Positions 10,801 through 19,069 of a DNA stretch of 64,000 nt are shown piece after piece. The stretch spans positions 342,358 through 406,357 of the forward strand of contig JALSGS010000034.1 in the NCBI GenBank assembly GCA_026982695.1, written 5' to 3'. Source of the DNA: Saprospiraceae bacterium (GTDB lineage Bacteria; Bacteroidota; Bacteroidia; Chitinophagales; Saprospiraceae). Made by a program: the position numbers and the translations under genes. The notes below the pieces were generated by a model, which was not told where the DNA came from, did no database searches, and saw only the letters and a list, made by a program, of their open reading frames with translations. Position 1 is the stretch's first letter. Every line of letters begins with the position of its first letter.

Positions 10801-11495
10801 AGCGCCTCTACTTACGCCATAGCGACTATGGGCGAGCGACTATGGATGAGCTACTAAGTAAGCTACCGGCCAAGGACCCCTTGGTACTACAAGCTACCTT
10901 TATGCAGTCGGCATGGGTGGAAAACTTAGGCGATGGCCGCTTCGCCCTACATGCTTTACCACTACAGGCACAAGTGGCACCCGTATATGGCATTTTGGCA
11001 CGCGATTTTACTGCAGATGGCTGGCCCGATATTTTGCTCGTGGGTAACGACTATGGCACAGAAGTAGGTATGGGCCGATATGATGCGCTCAACGGTCTGT
11101 TATTAGTAGGCAATGGTGATGGCCATTTTCAACCCCTTGATATGGCACACAGCGGTATTGTGGTAGCGGGCGATGCAAAAAGCCTGGTCACCTTCCCTTT
11201 GGCAGATGGCACTACTGTGGTGGTAGCAGGCCAAAACAGAGGAGCATTGCGGGCCTTTCGGCAAAAAAAAGACATGGCTGGGCAGTGGATCCCCATCGAT
11301 GATCATAGCTGGGCGTTTTTGATGGTATGGCCCAACGGACGTCCACAATACGTGGAAGTGCCTTGGGGGCAAGGCTTTCTCTCGCAGTCAGCGCATATGT
11401 TGTACGTGCCTGAGTCTGTACAAGCAGTTTATCCATTACGTGGTGGCCAGCCCGAGCACGAGCCTTTGAACACACTGATCGAGGAAAAGGAGTAG
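7842..11495 (+). CDS. FG-GAP/VCBS-repeat protein with ASPIC/UnbV domain
   Basis: 1217 residues from the ATG at 7842. A hydrophobic N-terminus ends at a cysteine (VMEMGC), suggesting a secreted protein or atypical lipoprotein. Many calcium-binding-type repeats DxNxDGxxD (DFNRDGLPDLY, DINTDGWPDIY, DYDNDGDLDCY and others) form one integrin-like beta-propeller, then an ASPIC/UnbV domain (around residues 510-620), then a second propeller set. This is the CRTAC1-like architecture that is abundant in Bacteroidota; function is not established, usually assumed surface binding. No T9SS sorting domain is seen at the end. A GTG at 7722 is a less likely start. Confidence 0.88.
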   Translation: MKGDVLRRWLLWLTVMEMGCSEAPLFELMNPEHTAIHFSNRIVPNDSFNILTYEYVYNGGGVAIGDFNRDGLPDLYFTGNMVPNRLYLNKGNFQFEDVTQQAGVAAADRWCSGVAVVDINTDGWPDIYVCATTYKPASRRRNLLFINQGVQDGVPVFVEKAAEFGLDDTSYTTQAAFFDYDNDGDLDCYLLVNQMDAHVLPNQYRRKVTDGSSVRNDKLLRNDFDTTLGHGVFTDVTLQAGITIEGFGLGVSVADFDADGWQDIYVTNDYLTNDLLWHNLGTDSMGRHRGFEDVAAMWLKHTCYSAMGHDVCDFNADGRPDIVAVDMLPEDNLRRKTMLVPNNYTNYLDNERFGYQYQFVRNVLQLHAGIRPDVHQPIFSDVAFMAGIAATDWSWSPLAADFDLDGDADLLITNGFPHDVTDRDFIDFNADKGAFLTLSELLERIPSVKITNYAFRNELNGRSDVPYFSNVSAEWGFTQPSFSNGAAWADLDADGDLDYVVNNINDSAFVYRNTTIEHTAEQTNWIRIRLQGPERNPDGFGAVVTAFCGTQVWHERLHPCRGYLSSVAPVVHLGLGACTTLDSLVVWWPPTDGTATGRRRVLYGLSANQELKLSYAHAQTWLSPTGHTASPLFCESATTLNFQWQHQEKDYIDFNVQRLLLHKLSQYGPGLAVGDVNGDGLFDLYATGSHFYKGMCFVQQPTGIFQQVDLLPGPDGPAKREEELGALFFDADGDGDNDLYVVSGGYEFPIEDSCYRDRLFFNEKGHFVLRPAALPSFHSSGSCVRAADFDLDGDLDLFVGGRVWPQMYPLPVSSFLLRNDGTGHFAIANAVAPQLDSLGMVCDALWTDFNRDGWPDLVVAGEFMPLTFFQNEKGQLRRLTHTGIEAHVGWWNSLAACDLDLDGDMDYVAGNLGTNTLLKASPQRPIAIYAADFSRQAAKEDPLLGWAQTRYSLDAIPSAWFPDEHGRLRAYPYFGRIDMEKQVILVKRLYLRHSDYGRATMDELLSKLPAKDPLVLQATFMQSAWVENLGDGRFALHALPLQAQVAPVYGILARDFTADGWPDILLVGNDYGTEVGMGRYDALNGLLLVGNGDGHFQPLDMAHSGIVVAGDAKSLVTFPLADGTTVVVAGQNRGALRAFRQKKDMAGQWIPIDDHSWAFLMVWPNGRPQYVEVPWGQGFLSQSAHMLYVPESVQAVYPLRGGQPEHEPLNTLIEEKE
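9652..9664 (-). repeat. Iterated 13-mer, copy 2
   Basis: GCCTTTCGGCAAA on the plus strand, inside the FG-GAP gene, read as L-S-A-N. The match with the copy at 51476-51488 extends to 20 bases (9652-9671). Confidence 0.7.
11253..11265 (-). repeat. Iterated 13-mer, copy 3
   Basis: GCCTTTCGGCAAA on the plus strand near the 3' end of the FG-GAP gene, read as A-F-R-Q, a different frame from copy 2. Confidence 0.7.
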
Positions 11496-11498
11496 GCT

Positions 11499-14400
11499 AT
11501 GGCGTACCTTGCCAGCTCAAACCTTTGTGCTATGGCATCGGATGCTCCCACATATCGCATCAAGGTGATTTCAGCAGGTGCGGGCTCGGGCAAGACCTAC
11601 CGCCTCACGCAAGAGCTGGTAAGCGCGATACGTGCTGGTGTGCGCCCTGAGGGAGTTATTGCCACTACTTTCACCCAAAAAGCGGCTGGCGAGTTGCAGG
11701 AGCGCGTGCGGCAAAAGTTGCTCGAAGAAGGACTAGTAGCTGCTGCCCACGATTTGTCGCATGCCCTTATCGGCACGGTGCACAGCCTAGGCGTGCGCTT
11801 GTTGCGTCGCTTTGCTTATGAGGTGGGCGTGTCCCCACAAGTGGACATTATTGCAGAGGAAGATCACCAATTGTTGTTCAATCAGGCACTAGCCGCCATA
11901 CTATTGCCTCAACGCGTCGAAGCTATCGAAGCGCATCACAGGCGTTTGGGGTTAGGTAGCCTGACTGGCAGTGGCAGCGATTGGCGCCATAGCGTACGTA
12001 CAATTACAGAAGCTGCGCGAGCCAATCGCATGGGGGCAGAAGTGTTGGAGCAAAGCAAACAACAAACAATCGAGTCGTTGTTAGCTTTGTTTCCGGCACC
12101 TATGAGCCAAGAAGCTGCTGCACAATGGGAAGCCAGCTTGGCTAATACTATTGCACAAACATGTGCTGCCTTGCGCCATTCAGAAGATGAGACCGTCAAG
12201 ACGCGCAAATATATCGAGCAGCTCGAGCAAGTGATACGTCGGCTCGCACGGGGCGAAGAGCTTGAATGGCAAGTATATGCCCAACTGTTACGTGCCCAGG
12301 TGAGTAAAAAAAGTCAGGAGGTGGTAGTACCACTTGTGGCACAGCTCGAACAGCACGAGCGTCATCCACAGCTCAGACACGACCTCGCTCAGTACATTGC
12401 ACATCTATACGACTTGGCCCAAGACGCCATAGCGGAGTATCAGCGTTACAAGAAACAGCGTGGCCTTATCGATTATACTGATATGGAGGTGCTGGTAGAT
12501 CGCTTGCTCGACATGCCGCAGGTACAAGCTGTACTGGCAGCGCAGCTCGACTTGCTCATCGTAGACGAGTTTCAGGATACCAGTCCCATCCAGCTCAACA
12601 TCTTTTACAAGCTGTCGAAGTTAGCTAAGCAATCCGTGTGGGTGGGGGATCCTAAGCAGAGCATCTATGGCTTTCGCGGAGCCGATCCCGCGCTTATGGA
12701 GGCCGTTTTACACATGGTGGGTGGGGTGCGCTCCGAGCACGTTTTGCGCCATTCGTGGCGGGCTCGCGAGCAATTGGTATGGCTGACCAACGCCTTGTTT
12801 AGCAAGGCATTTGGAATGGATCGACTGGGATCAAAAACTGGCTTGCCGGTCGAGCAAATAGCTTTGATACCGCGTCGGCGCCGTGAAGGAGATGAGCGAT
12901 GGAATATCCCCCCTGAGGCTGAACAGATGGAAACAGCTTTGTGGCAATGGCACCTAGAGCCCGAGCAAGGGCGCCCGACCCATGCGTGGTTTGCCGAAGC
13001 AGTGGCACAGGTGCTGCGCAGTCGGCTTGAAGAGGGGATTGTCATCTTGCCGAAAGGCGCCCAACACCATCGGCGGGCGCTACCGGGCGATGTGGCTATA
13101 TTGTGCCGAACCAACCAGCGTTGCCGCCAAGTAGCCGATGCCCTTCATCGCGCGGGCCTCGAAGCAGCCATAGCGCGTACGGGCCTACTCGATACAGCCG
13201 AGGCCCGATTGGTGATCGCTTGCCTTCATGTGTTGGTGCATCCTGATGATGCACGCGCCATTGCAGAGATTCTGGTGCTCACAGGTGCTCATTCCCTGGA
13301 AACACTCATCGAGGCACGCCTCAGGTGGAAAGAATCGGGGCGTACAGACCGTTGGGGGGCGCACTACGACATTATCCGCCAGTTGGATGAACTGCGTGCA
13401 CACATTGCCGAGCTGGACAGTGCTGAAGTCTTGACATACCTTTTTGACCAGCTCGATTTGAGGCGTGTCGTTTTGGGATGGGGCAAGGCCGAGCAGCGAT
13501 TGGCCAATCTCGAACAACTCATGGCTATGGCCGTGGAATACGAGACGCGCTGCAATCGACTACATGCAGCAGCTTCTTTAGGTGGTTTTCTGTTGTGGCT
13601 AGCTCAAAAGCAGCAACGCCAGGAAGATTGGCAGGCTGCCATTGCATCACCTCGGGCCGTTAATGTGCTGACTTATCATGCTGCTAAAGGGCTGGAATGG
13701 CCTATCGTCGTTTGCATGGACCTGGACCAACCTTTGCGTGCTTCGCTTTGGGGCTTGACAATAGTAGGTGGACAAGATCAATTGGATGTAGCAGATATTT
13801 TGGTGGGGCGCTGGCTGCGCTATTGGGTGCAGCCCTATGGCAAGATGTGGCGTCATACGCCTTTGGGCCAGCGTGTACTGAAGCAAGAAGTATATAGAAA
13901 TGCGGTGCAACGAGCGCTAACCGAAGAAGCCCGTCTGTTGTATGTGGGCATAACCCGTGCACGCGATTATTTAGTATGGCCTACGCGCAACAGGCCCAAT
14001 ACGACAGCATGGCTTAATCGCGTATATCTGGGCCCCGAACATGAAACTGCTACTCTACTCGATCCCCAAGATCACAAGACACCTTGGCAGTGGGAAGGGC
14101 ACACTGTTTTCAAAGAGACACTTGTGCGCCAGCTGCCAGCTACTTTTGACTCGTTGCCTCCGATACAATCGGATCCATTGCAGTGGATTGAGCAGCCTAT
14201 AGGGCGAAAGTCGTGGCCATCGGCCCACGTACAACCTACTGAAGTGGATAAAACAGCGTGGAAGCCGGATGTGATTCGTTATGCCAACTACTTAGAAGCA
14301 GCAAAAGAACAGGATGTCAGGGCTATAGTAGCTTTTTTACGTGCTGACGAGCCACACCGCAATAGAGCCCAACGAGAGGCCATGGTACAAGCTTTATTGG

Positions 14401-14774
14401 ATCGCTTTAGAGCAGTGCAGCTCGATACCATGCAAGTAGTGCATCGAGCAGATCGCATGTGGGCGACACTGGGATGGAAGATAGAAACTTTGTCTTGGCA
14501 CCCTTTGTGGCCTTTGCGAGGGACTGTGCGCAGTCAGAGCAATGGGCACATAGCTCGCCTATTTGAGTCTACTTTAGACTTACTCGCTCATGATGCGCAT
14601 CGGTGCTTTGTATTGCAACACGTTGATTTACACACGCATTCAGCAGAGGCTGTGTGGCGGGCTGTAGGCGGGTGGGCTATACTGACGAGGCAAGTGTTAC
14701 AGGTGCATTTTCCGAGCCATACACTCGAAATATACCTGCACAGCCCTGTGGCAGGTGTGTTGCTCCGTCTTTAG
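11499..14774 (+). CDS. UvrD/AddA-like ATP-dependent DNA helicase with degenerate nuclease domain
   Basis: 1091 residues. Walker A SAGAGSGKT (residues 25-33), motif Ia FTQKAAGEL, Walker B LLIVDEFQDTSP (near 350), motif III VGDPKQSIYGFRGAD, motif V YHAAKGLEWPIV and motif VI EEARLLYVGITRARD are all present, so the superfamily 1 helicase should be active. The C-terminal 250 residues resemble the AddA/RecB nuclease layout, but where the family has the D...D-x-K catalytic triad I read FVLQHVD, without the Asp and Lys. No AddB partner is in the window. It starts 3 bases after the FG-GAP gene; an alternative ATG is at 11532. Confidence 0.9.
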   Translation: MAYLASSNLCAMASDAPTYRIKVISAGAGSGKTYRLTQELVSAIRAGVRPEGVIATTFTQKAAGELQERVRQKLLEEGLVAAAHDLSHALIGTVHSLGVRLLRRFAYEVGVSPQVDIIAEEDHQLLFNQALAAILLPQRVEAIEAHHRRLGLGSLTGSGSDWRHSVRTITEAARANRMGAEVLEQSKQQTIESLLALFPAPMSQEAAAQWEASLANTIAQTCAALRHSEDETVKTRKYIEQLEQVIRRLARGEELEWQVYAQLLRAQVSKKSQEVVVPLVAQLEQHERHPQLRHDLAQYIAHLYDLAQDAIAEYQRYKKQRGLIDYTDMEVLVDRLLDMPQVQAVLAAQLDLLIVDEFQDTSPIQLNIFYKLSKLAKQSVWVGDPKQSIYGFRGADPALMEAVLHMVGGVRSEHVLRHSWRAREQLVWLTNALFSKAFGMDRLGSKTGLPVEQIALIPRRRREGDERWNIPPEAEQMETALWQWHLEPEQGRPTHAWFAEAVAQVLRSRLEEGIVILPKGAQHHRRALPGDVAILCRTNQRCRQVADALHRAGLEAAIARTGLLDTAEARLVIACLHVLVHPDDARAIAEILVLTGAHSLETLIEARLRWKESGRTDRWGAHYDIIRQLDELRAHIAELDSAEVLTYLFDQLDLRRVVLGWGKAEQRLANLEQLMAMAVEYETRCNRLHAAASLGGFLLWLAQKQQRQEDWQAAIASPRAVNVLTYHAAKGLEWPIVVCMDLDQPLRASLWGLTIVGGQDQLDVADILVGRWLRYWVQPYGKMWRHTPLGQRVLKQEVYRNAVQRALTEEARLLYVGITRARDYLVWPTRNRPNTTAWLNRVYLGPEHETATLLDPQDHKTPWQWEGHTVFKETLVRQLPATFDSLPPIQSDPLQWIEQPIGRKSWPSAHVQPTEVDKTAWKPDVIRYANYLEAAKEQDVRAIVAFLRADEPHRNRAQREAMVQALLDRFRAVQLDTMQVVHRADRMWATLGWKIETLSWHPLWPLRGTVRSQSNGHIARLFESTLDLLAHDAHRCFVLQHVDLHTHSAEAVWRAVGGWAILTRQVLQVHFPSHTLEIYLHSPVAGVLLRL
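13047..13058 (+). repeat. Iterated motif, copy 4 (12 of 13)
   Basis: TTGCCGAAAGGC inside the helicase gene, read as L-P-K-G. The base preceding it is C instead of T. Confidence 0.65.
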
Positions 14775-14808
14775 GAATGTGTGTGTAAGTAGGTATGTGT
14801 ACCAGATG

Positions 14809-15513
14809 TCATTGTGTGGTTCCTGTCAGCCAGCTGTGCCAATGGGCAGGAGGATCGGGTGGTTGGGCATGTCGTGCCAAGATATCTATGAATTGATCTC
14901 GGGGGATGGCACGGGCACCAAGGGAGGCCAAGTGAGGGGTTTCTTGCTGACAGTCAATAAGCACAAATCCTTTTTGCTGCAGGGCCTTTACCAAGCTAAT
15001 GAAGCCAAACTTGGAGGCGTTGGACACGTGCGAAAACATGCTTTCACCAAAAAATATGCGGCCAAGTGCTACGCCATATAATCCGCCTACTAGCTGTTCG
15101 TTTTGCCATACTTCTACAGAGTGCGCATAACCTGCGCGGTGTAATGCTCCATATGCGCGTTGCATCTGGGGCGTAATCCAAGTACCCTCTTGGCCAGCAC
15201 GGCGGGTGTGTGCACAAGCGCGTATTACTTCATCGAAAGCATTGTCATAACTTACTGAAAATTTGCGCTGGTTGAAATAAGGGCGCATGCTTTTGTGCAC
15301 CCTCAGCTCAGAGGGAAATAGTACAAATCGGGGGTCGGGCGACCACCAGGCAATCGGTTCGCCTTTGCTATACCATGGGAAGATACCTATGCGATAGGCA
15401 TGCAGAAGCCGTGGTAGGTTTAGGTCGCCTCCTAGTGCCACCAGCCCTTGGGGAGGTGCTTTTCGCGGATCGGGAAATGCCGTACTTTCTTTACTAAGCC
15501 AAAATATGGGCAT
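14809..15513 (-). CDS. aat: Leucyl/phenylalanyl-tRNA-protein transferase
   Basis: 234 residues, normal length. The N-terminal family block runs FPDPRKAPPQGLVALGGDL (residues 12-30) followed by LHAYRIGIFPWY; WWSPDPR, FGESMFSH and DCQQETPHLASLGA also match. The enzyme adds Leu or Phe from tRNA to proteins with N-terminal Lys/Arg, making N-degrons for ClpS-ClpAP. It lies 83 bases downstream of clpS on the same strand, so substrate marking and recognition genes are adjacent. Confidence 0.96.
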   Translation of the reverse strand: MPIFWLSKESTAFPDPRKAPPQGLVALGGDLNLPRLLHAYRIGIFPWYSKGEPIAWWSPDPRFVLFPSELRVHKSMRPYFNQRKFSVSYDNAFDEVIRACAHTRRAGQEGTWITPQMQRAYGALHRAGYAHSVEVWQNEQLVGGLYGVALGRIFFGESMFSHVSNASKFGFISLVKALQQKGFVLIDCQQETPHLASLGARAIPRDQFIDILARHAQPPDPPAHWHSWLTGTTQ

Positions 15514-15596
15514 GAATGGAGAAAGTTGTTCGACGTACAGAGATCAGCTGCCATTCGATGACGTGCTATGTAGCCGTTTGCAGCCAAGGAGAAGAA

Positions 15597-15935
15597 TCAG
15601 GATTCAATAACGGCCGATAGTCCGCGATCTATAAGTGCATCTTTTAGCGGATGAAGCTCGTCGAAGCTACCTGTTTTCACAGTTGCTTTCCCCTTGAAAT
15701 GAATGATGATAGCCAACTGCTCAGCCTGTTCGAAACTGTGACCCAATATTTCTATAAAGCATTGAATGACCCAGTCAAAAGTGTTGACATCATCGTTGTA
15801 CACCACGAGGTGGACTTCTTTTTCCACTTCGCCTTCAGCATCGTCCACGACGAGCTCCTCCTCTTCGGGTTGGCTTTGGCCAAGCAATGTATGCAAGTGA
15901 AGCGAATTGATATTTAACTCACTTTCGTACGGCAT
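15597..15935 (-). CDS. clpS: ATP-dependent Clp protease adaptor ClpS
   Basis: 112 residues from the ATG at 15935. Family core: VVYNDDVNTFDWVIQCF, then helix residues with HFKGKATV and a C-terminal LKDALIDRGLSAVI. ClpS delivers N-degron substrates to ClpA/ClpC. The N-terminal 40 residues are acidic (EEEELVVDDAEGE), as is common in Bacteroidota ClpS. An upstream start at 16040 would add unrelated sequence. The downstream neighbour is aat. Confidence 0.94.
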   Translation of the reverse strand: MPYESELNINSLHLHTLLGQSQPEEEELVVDDAEGEVEKEVHLVVYNDDVNTFDWVIQCFIEILGHSFEQAEQLAIIIHFKGKATVKTGSFDELHPLKDALIDRGLSAVIES

Positions 15936-16065
15936 TTTATGATTGCACGTTTTGTAAATATGCCTAAAGCGCATGAATTGAAGGGGATTGTCACGTTGCA
16001 ATGAGGTATGGTGCTCAGCAAGTACGCTACATCCCCCCACTGTGGTTATTCAAAACAAGTGATGG

Positions 16066-16533
16066 TCAGATTGCTGCCAGTACAGTTTTGATAGCTTCAA
16101 AGTTGGGCAGGTCGCCTGCATTGTCCAACACTTCGGCATATCGAATGGTTCCCTGTCCGTCGATTACAAAAGCTGCGCGTTTGGCTACTCCCTTTAAGCC
16201 TAATACAAATTCTTTGTACAGGGCACCGTAGGCTTGTGCTGCTTCTTTGTTGAAATCGGACAGAAGTGGAAAGTTGAGTTTTTGATCTTCTTTGAAGCGT
16301 GCCAAGCAAAATGGAGAATCCACGGATGCTGCCAGTACTTGTGCGTTGAGGTTTTCGTAGGTAGCTATATCGTCGCGGATGGTGCACAGCTCAGTAGTGC
16401 ATACGCTAGTAAAGGCAAAGGGAAAAAAGAGTAGTACGACAGGTTGTCCTTTGTAATTGTCGAGTGATACCATGTTTTTTTCGGTATCGGGTAACGTGAA
16501 GCCAGGAGCTTTGTCTCCAACTTTGAGTGCCAT
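16066..16533 (-). CDS. Peroxiredoxin (AhpC/TSA family)
   Basis: 155 residues from the ATG at 16533. The thioredoxin-fold core carries FFPFAFTSVCTTELC, with the peroxidatic cysteine at about residue 45 and a second cysteine at 50; the Pro/Thr before it and the later Arg belong to the family active site. Reduces peroxides in the cytoplasm. AhpE-like or BCP-like subtype cannot be decided by eye. Promoter box TATCTTTG lies 36-43 bases upstream of the start, which supports this start over one at 16581. Confidence 0.92.
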   Translation of the reverse strand: MALKVGDKAPGFTLPDTEKNMVSLDNYKGQPVVLLFFPFAFTSVCTTELCTIRDDIATYENLNAQVLAASVDSPFCLARFKEDQKLNFPLLSDFNKEAAQAYGALYKEFVLGLKGVAKRAAFVIDGQGTIRYAEVLDNAGDLPNFEAIKTVLAAI

Positions 16534-16568
16534 ATAATTATATTTTTTGGATGTGATGGAGTGTGTGA

Positions 16569-16576
16569 CAAAGATA
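16569..16576 (-). promoter_or_regulatory. Bacteroidota -7 box (TATCTTTG) for peroxiredoxin
   Basis: Exact TAnnTTTG on the minus strand; implies a leader of about 30 bases. Confidence 0.55.
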
Positions 16577-16683
16577 ATCAAATCTAATGCGATGAGGATA
16601 AAGTGTATAAAGGCATGGTATGTATCGGGGCGACACAGTACTATATCTTTTTGTTGTTTTGCGCTCAGTATTAAAGCGCGCGT

Positions 16684-17574
16684 ATGAGTCCTGAACGCAG
16701 AGCATATTTAGAATTGCACGTGGCGGTATTGCTGTTCGGCTTTACCGCCATTTTGGGCGATCTGATCGGCCTTTCAGCACTTACATTGGTATGGTGGCGC
16801 GTGGCACTTACTACTTTCAGTTTGCTTTTTATCGTTCGGGTGAGGAAGTTATGGGCATCATTGCCCGTGCGGTTGTGGCGCAATTATGCGGGTATTGGCG
16901 TATTGGTAGCCCTACATTGGTTGACGTTTTATGGTGCGATCAAGTTGGCCAATGCCTCTATTGCTTTGGTGTGTATGGCCACCACTTCTTTTTTTACAGC
17001 TTTGCTCGAACCAGCCATTTTGCGACAGCGTGTCAAAGGGTTTGAAATTTTTTTGGGCTTGCTGATCATACCTGGCATGACGTTGATCGTGCAACACACA
17101 GATTGGGACATGCAGTGGGGCATTGTCGTGGGGTTGTGTTCGGCCTTTTTAGCTGCGTTGTTTAGCACGCTCAACAAAAAGCTCATTGTGCACGCCTCTT
17201 CCCTTGACATTACCTTTATCGAGTTGGGTACTTCGTGGGTTTTTCTGTCTTTGCTGTTGCCAACCTATGTATGGCTTGTGCCTGAGGCTCCCTTTTGGCC
17301 TACGCTACGCGATTGGGTATATCTGTTGGTGCTGTCGTTGTTGTGCACTACACTGGCGTATGTGTTGGCCTTGCGTGCACTCAATTATTTGTCGGCTTTT
17401 GCGGCCAATCTTACCGTCAATTTGGAGCCTGTTTATGGCATTGCACTGGCGTGGTTGGTGCTTCGAGAGTATGAGGAGTTGGATAGTGGTTTTTACTGGG
17501 GGGTAGTGATCATTTTGCTGGCGGTGTTGAGTTATCCTTTTTTACGCAAGCGCTATGAGAAGGTGATGGGATAG
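16684..17574 (+). CDS. EamA family (DMT superfamily) transporter
   Basis: 296 residues with about ten hydrophobic segments in two EamA halves (approximately 5-140 and 150-290). Typical ends of EamA domains are visible as LLIIPGMTLIV and the closing VIILLAVLSYPFLRKR. Probably exports small metabolites; the substrate is unknown. Stops 15 bases from the converging O-antigen-ligase gene. Confidence 0.88.
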   Translation: MSPERRAYLELHVAVLLFGFTAILGDLIGLSALTLVWWRVALTTFSLLFIVRVRKLWASLPVRLWRNYAGIGVLVALHWLTFYGAIKLANASIALVCMATTSFFTALLEPAILRQRVKGFEIFLGLLIIPGMTLIVQHTDWDMQWGIVVGLCSAFLAALFSTLNKKLIVHASSLDITFIELGTSWVFLSLLLPTYVWLVPEAPFWPTLRDWVYLLVLSLLCTTLAYVLALRALNYLSAFAANLTVNLEPVYGIALAWLVLREYEELDSGFYWGVVIILLAVLSYPFLRKRYEKVMG

Positions 17575-17589
17575 GTGTTTCACAGAGTT

Positions 17590-19050
17590 CTATGCTTTGC
17601 TTGCCGTGTGTTGTTGGGATCTGTTGTCGAGATCTGCGTTGACTAATAGTGCCAATGAGAGGAAGAAAAACGGTCCAACTTTGTCCGTTTCGATGAGGTC
17701 ATTAATGAGCAGCAACGTACAAATGACCAATAGGCTGAGCAAGGCGATGAGCACAAGGTGTCGTGCTTCTTCGTTTTCGGTTTCATGGTAGATTGCTTCA
17801 CCGCGTAGCAAGGCGTAGAAGAGGAGCGAAAGGAAGATGAGCAGGCCCGGTATGCCCTGCTCAATGGCGGTCATGAGGTAGTAGCTGTGGACGCCCGAGC
17901 TGTCTTTGTTGTCGCTTACATAGGTGCGAAAACTGGTGACGGTATAGGGCCAATAGTGTTCGAAAAAGTTGCCAGGGCCAAAACCCACCAGTGGGCGATC
18001 GAGGACCATATGCACGCCTGCCACCCAACGATAGACGCGCTCCATGGTGCTGATGTCCTGTCCTTTGAAGGTGGCTTCGAGCAGGTTGTCGAAGTCGTAG
18101 TGGGTAATGGTGCGTTCATAGTCAGGTGCTAGGTCGAGGTATTTGTTTTGGTGTGCCAGCCACGTCAAAGTGCCAATGGTGAGGCTCACGGCTACAGTTA
18201 GCGTAAGGCGCATTAGCCGCATGCGGATAATGAGGTAGCCTATTGCTGCGACCAAGATGGCGCCATAGGCGGCACGCGTATAGGAAAGTTGTACGGCTGC
18301 TAAAGCCAGCAAGGTCATCAGCGTCAGCAGCCACCATTTTGGCGAAAGGTGCTTGTACCACTTTCGCCCATACCACAGAAAGGGCAAAAAAACTGATGCA
18401 AGGCAGGCATACGCTACGTGGTTGCGGTAGAAGGGACGCACTACCTTGTTGATGTCTTTGAACGAAAAGCCGTATTGTGCATGGCGTACTTCGACGTAGA
18501 GGATCGTTAAGGCTAGTGGAATGCCTACCACCCAGATGAGCCACCGCATGTGGCGCGTTTGTCGTAATAGACTACCTGCTAGAAAGTAGAAGGGGATGAC
18601 ATACCACAATTTGGCTAAAAAAAACTTGACGGCAAAGAGCTTGTTTTGGGCGGTTAATGCTGTCAGTAAAATCCATCCCAGGTGGGCCAGTAGCAAGATG
18701 GTAAGTGGATGCACCAGCCGCTCCATGCGCCACTGTGCCGGCGGTCGCTGCAGTGCCCATAAGACGGCCGATGCCGTCACGAGCCACATGAGTGGTTCAG
18801 AAGGCATGTCGGTGTTGAAACCACCTGGCAAACCCATCTCTGTAGAGAGGGGAATGGTGGCCCACATCAGATAAAAAACAGTGCGCAAGTCGGCAAGCGT
18901 CCACCACACGAGCAGTAGTCCAAAAGGTACGGCCAAAAATAGCGGCTGTTGCTGCCATGCGGCCAATGCCAGCGCACCAAACCACACTGTAGCTGTACCC
19001 CATAGTATGGAGCGCATTTGGCTGGGCGTTATGGACGAAGTGGCTGTCAC
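17590..19050 (-). CDS. O-antigen ligase/polymerase family membrane protein
   Basis: 486 residues with about 11-12 membrane segments. A large periplasmic loop near residues 330-400 contains PLVGFGPGNFF and SGVHSYYLMTAIEQGIPG, matching the Wzy_C/WaaL signature (the H-S-x-Y-L-x element). Enzymes of this family polymerise or ligate glycan onto lipid carriers at the outer face of the inner membrane. It follows a Wzz-like gene by 19 bases, so both likely act on the same surface polysaccharide. Confidence 0.87.
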   Translation of the reverse strand: MTATSSITPSQMRSILWGTATVWFGALALAAWQQQPLFLAVPFGLLLVWWTLADLRTVFYLMWATIPLSTEMGLPGGFNTDMPSEPLMWLVTASAVLWALQRPPAQWRMERLVHPLTILLLAHLGWILLTALTAQNKLFAVKFFLAKLWYVIPFYFLAGSLLRQTRHMRWLIWVVGIPLALTILYVEVRHAQYGFSFKDINKVVRPFYRNHVAYACLASVFLPFLWYGRKWYKHLSPKWWLLTLMTLLALAAVQLSYTRAAYGAILVAAIGYLIIRMRLMRLTLTVAVSLTIGTLTWLAHQNKYLDLAPDYERTITHYDFDNLLEATFKGQDISTMERVYRWVAGVHMVLDRPLVGFGPGNFFEHYWPYTVTSFRTYVSDNKDSSGVHSYYLMTAIEQGIPGLLIFLSLLFYALLRGEAIYHETENEEARHLVLIALLSLLVICTLLLINDLIETDKVGPFFFLSLALLVNADLDNRSQQHTASKA

Positions 19051-19069
19051 GTAGTTTTCCTTTGGCAGG

